Positions 63,594 to 64,000 of a DNA stretch of 64,000 nucleotides are shown here, piece after piece. Source of the DNA: an uncultured Chryseobacterium sp. (GTDB lineage Bacteria > Bacteroidota > Bacteroidia > Flavobacteriales > Weeksellaceae); assembly GCA_913776245.1 (NCBI GenBank), contig CAJYLO010000031.1, positions 1 through 64,000 on the forward strand, given 5' to 3'. The notes under the pieces were generated by a model that was not told where the DNA came from, did no database searches, and saw only the letters and a list, made by a program, of their open reading frames with translations. How positions within the stretch are numbered: the stretch's first letter is position 1; every line of letters begins with the position of its first letter. Made by a program: the position numbers and the translations under genes.

Positions 63594-63833
63594 ATGACAT
63601 ACGCAGAAAAAAATATCATTGAAACTTATTCTAACCTGATAGATAATCTAAGTTCTATCGGAAAAATGGAATTATTAGAAAAATTAACCAAATCTCTTAA
63701 AAAAGAAAAAAAAGCTAAAGAAGTTGACTTTTTCAATTCTTTTGGTGCATTTTCTGATGAAAAGTCAGCAGAGGATATCGTTTTAGAAATCAAAGAAAGC
63801 AGAAAATTCAGAGATAAGGATTTGAATTTCTAA
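63594..63833 (+). CDS. Probable VapB-type antitoxin
   Basis: The 79-residue acidic/basic helical protein (IETYSNLIDNLSSIGKMELLEKLTKSLKKEK) ends in a tail with FGAFSDEKSAEDIVLEIKESRKFRDKDL, the pattern of short antitoxins that wrap a PIN toxin. No canonical DNA-binding fold can be named by eye. The role is inferred mainly from its position 6 bases before a PIN-domain gene. Such pairs are usually autoregulated. Confidence 0.78.
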   Translation: MTYAEKNIIETYSNLIDNLSSIGKMELLEKLTKSLKKEKKAKEVDFFNSFGAFSDEKSAEDIVLEIKESRKFRDKDLNF

Positions 63834-63839
63834 TTCATT

Positions 63840-64000
63840 ATGCAATATCTTCTCGACACCAATATTTGTATTTTCTTTCTGCGCGGAAAACTCAAACTTG
63901 ACAAAATGATCCGAGAAAAAGGAATCTCAAATTGTTTCATATCCGAAATGACTGTCTTTGAACTTAAATTCGGCGCTGAAAACAGTACCAATCCAAAGCA
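63840..64000 (+). CDS. VapC-like PIN-domain ribonuclease toxin, 5' part
   Basis: The ATG at 63840 opens a frame that runs off the window (53 codons seen). MQYLLDTNICIFFLRGK has the first PIN acidic residue in LLDTN, and SEMTVFELKFGAENS supplies the second acidic position. These are hallmarks of VapC toxins, which cleave tRNA or rRNA. The remaining catalytic Asp residues lie beyond the window. It follows the antitoxin by 6 bases. Confidence 0.88.
   Translation, partial: MQYLLDTNICIFFLRGKLKLDKMIREKGISNCFISEMTVFELKFGAENSTNPK

Overview
The window reads as a chromosomal segment of a Bacteroidota of class Flavobacteriia, most likely the Chryseobacterium/Epilithonimonas group (inference from protein flavour). 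Supporting signs are TAnnTTTG-type -7 boxes, C-terminal sorting domains of the type IX secretion system (T9SS), two SusC/SusD pairs, an ATP synthase operon without atpD and atpC, a bifunctional lpxC/fabZ, and AT-rich spacers. Most of the window is housekeeping sequence with short intergenic gaps. There is no rRNA, tRNA, CRISPR array or prophage that I can see. Several start codons are corrected relative to the longest open frame, usually because the longest frame begins at TTG or GTG or inside a terminator.

Layout. 1-5.8 kb: the end of rplT, two secreted or periplasmic M28 peptidases and a T9SS-exported metalloprotease. 5.9-8.7 kb: a DNA-damage module (AlkB-like dioxygenase, LexA/UmuD-like XRE-S24 regulator, divergent UmuC-like polymerase), followed by a probable 254-bp non-autonomous transposable element whose target duplication includes the umuC stop codon. 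8.9-10.6 kb: clpS with a CNNM/CorC-type CBS transporter. 10.9-16.6 kb: the ATP synthase operon (atpZ-like, a small membrane protein, atpB, E, F, H, A, G). 16.6-17.1 kb: about 480 bases without a gene, made of repeat-like fragments. 17.1-18.5 kb: ffh. 18.5-21.5 kb: a lipoprotein and a large T9SS type B protein. 21.5-30.9 kb: two tandem SusD-SusC pairs with near-identical 5' ends. 31-35 kb: rnhB and a RecB/AddA-like helicase-nuclease.

35-41 kb: two DUF3857/transglutaminase-like proteins, ferritin, a Spy-like protein and a tyrosine- then arginine/asparagine-rich exported protein. 41-49.3 kb: a CBM20-containing 4-alpha-glucanotransferase, two exported proteins, cysS, a DinB-like protein, a decayed polyvalent-kinase-like gene not resolved by simple ORF calling, and folE. 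49.4-54.8 kb: acpP-fabF-rnc-(IPExxxVDY-like)-pyk and recA. 54.8-62.8 kb: an outer-membrane barrel, then the lipid A block (HD hydrolase, lpxD, lpxC/fabZ, lpxA, efp, an lpxD paralogue, sucD). The right edge holds a small membrane protein and a VapBC-like toxin-antitoxin pair cut by the window end.

No convincing wholly new multi-gene system is present. The best second-look items are the MITE-like element at umuC, the disrupted kinase-like gene, the duplicated SusC promoter/leader/signal modules, the hairpin between atpE and atpF, and gene starts that touch terminators.
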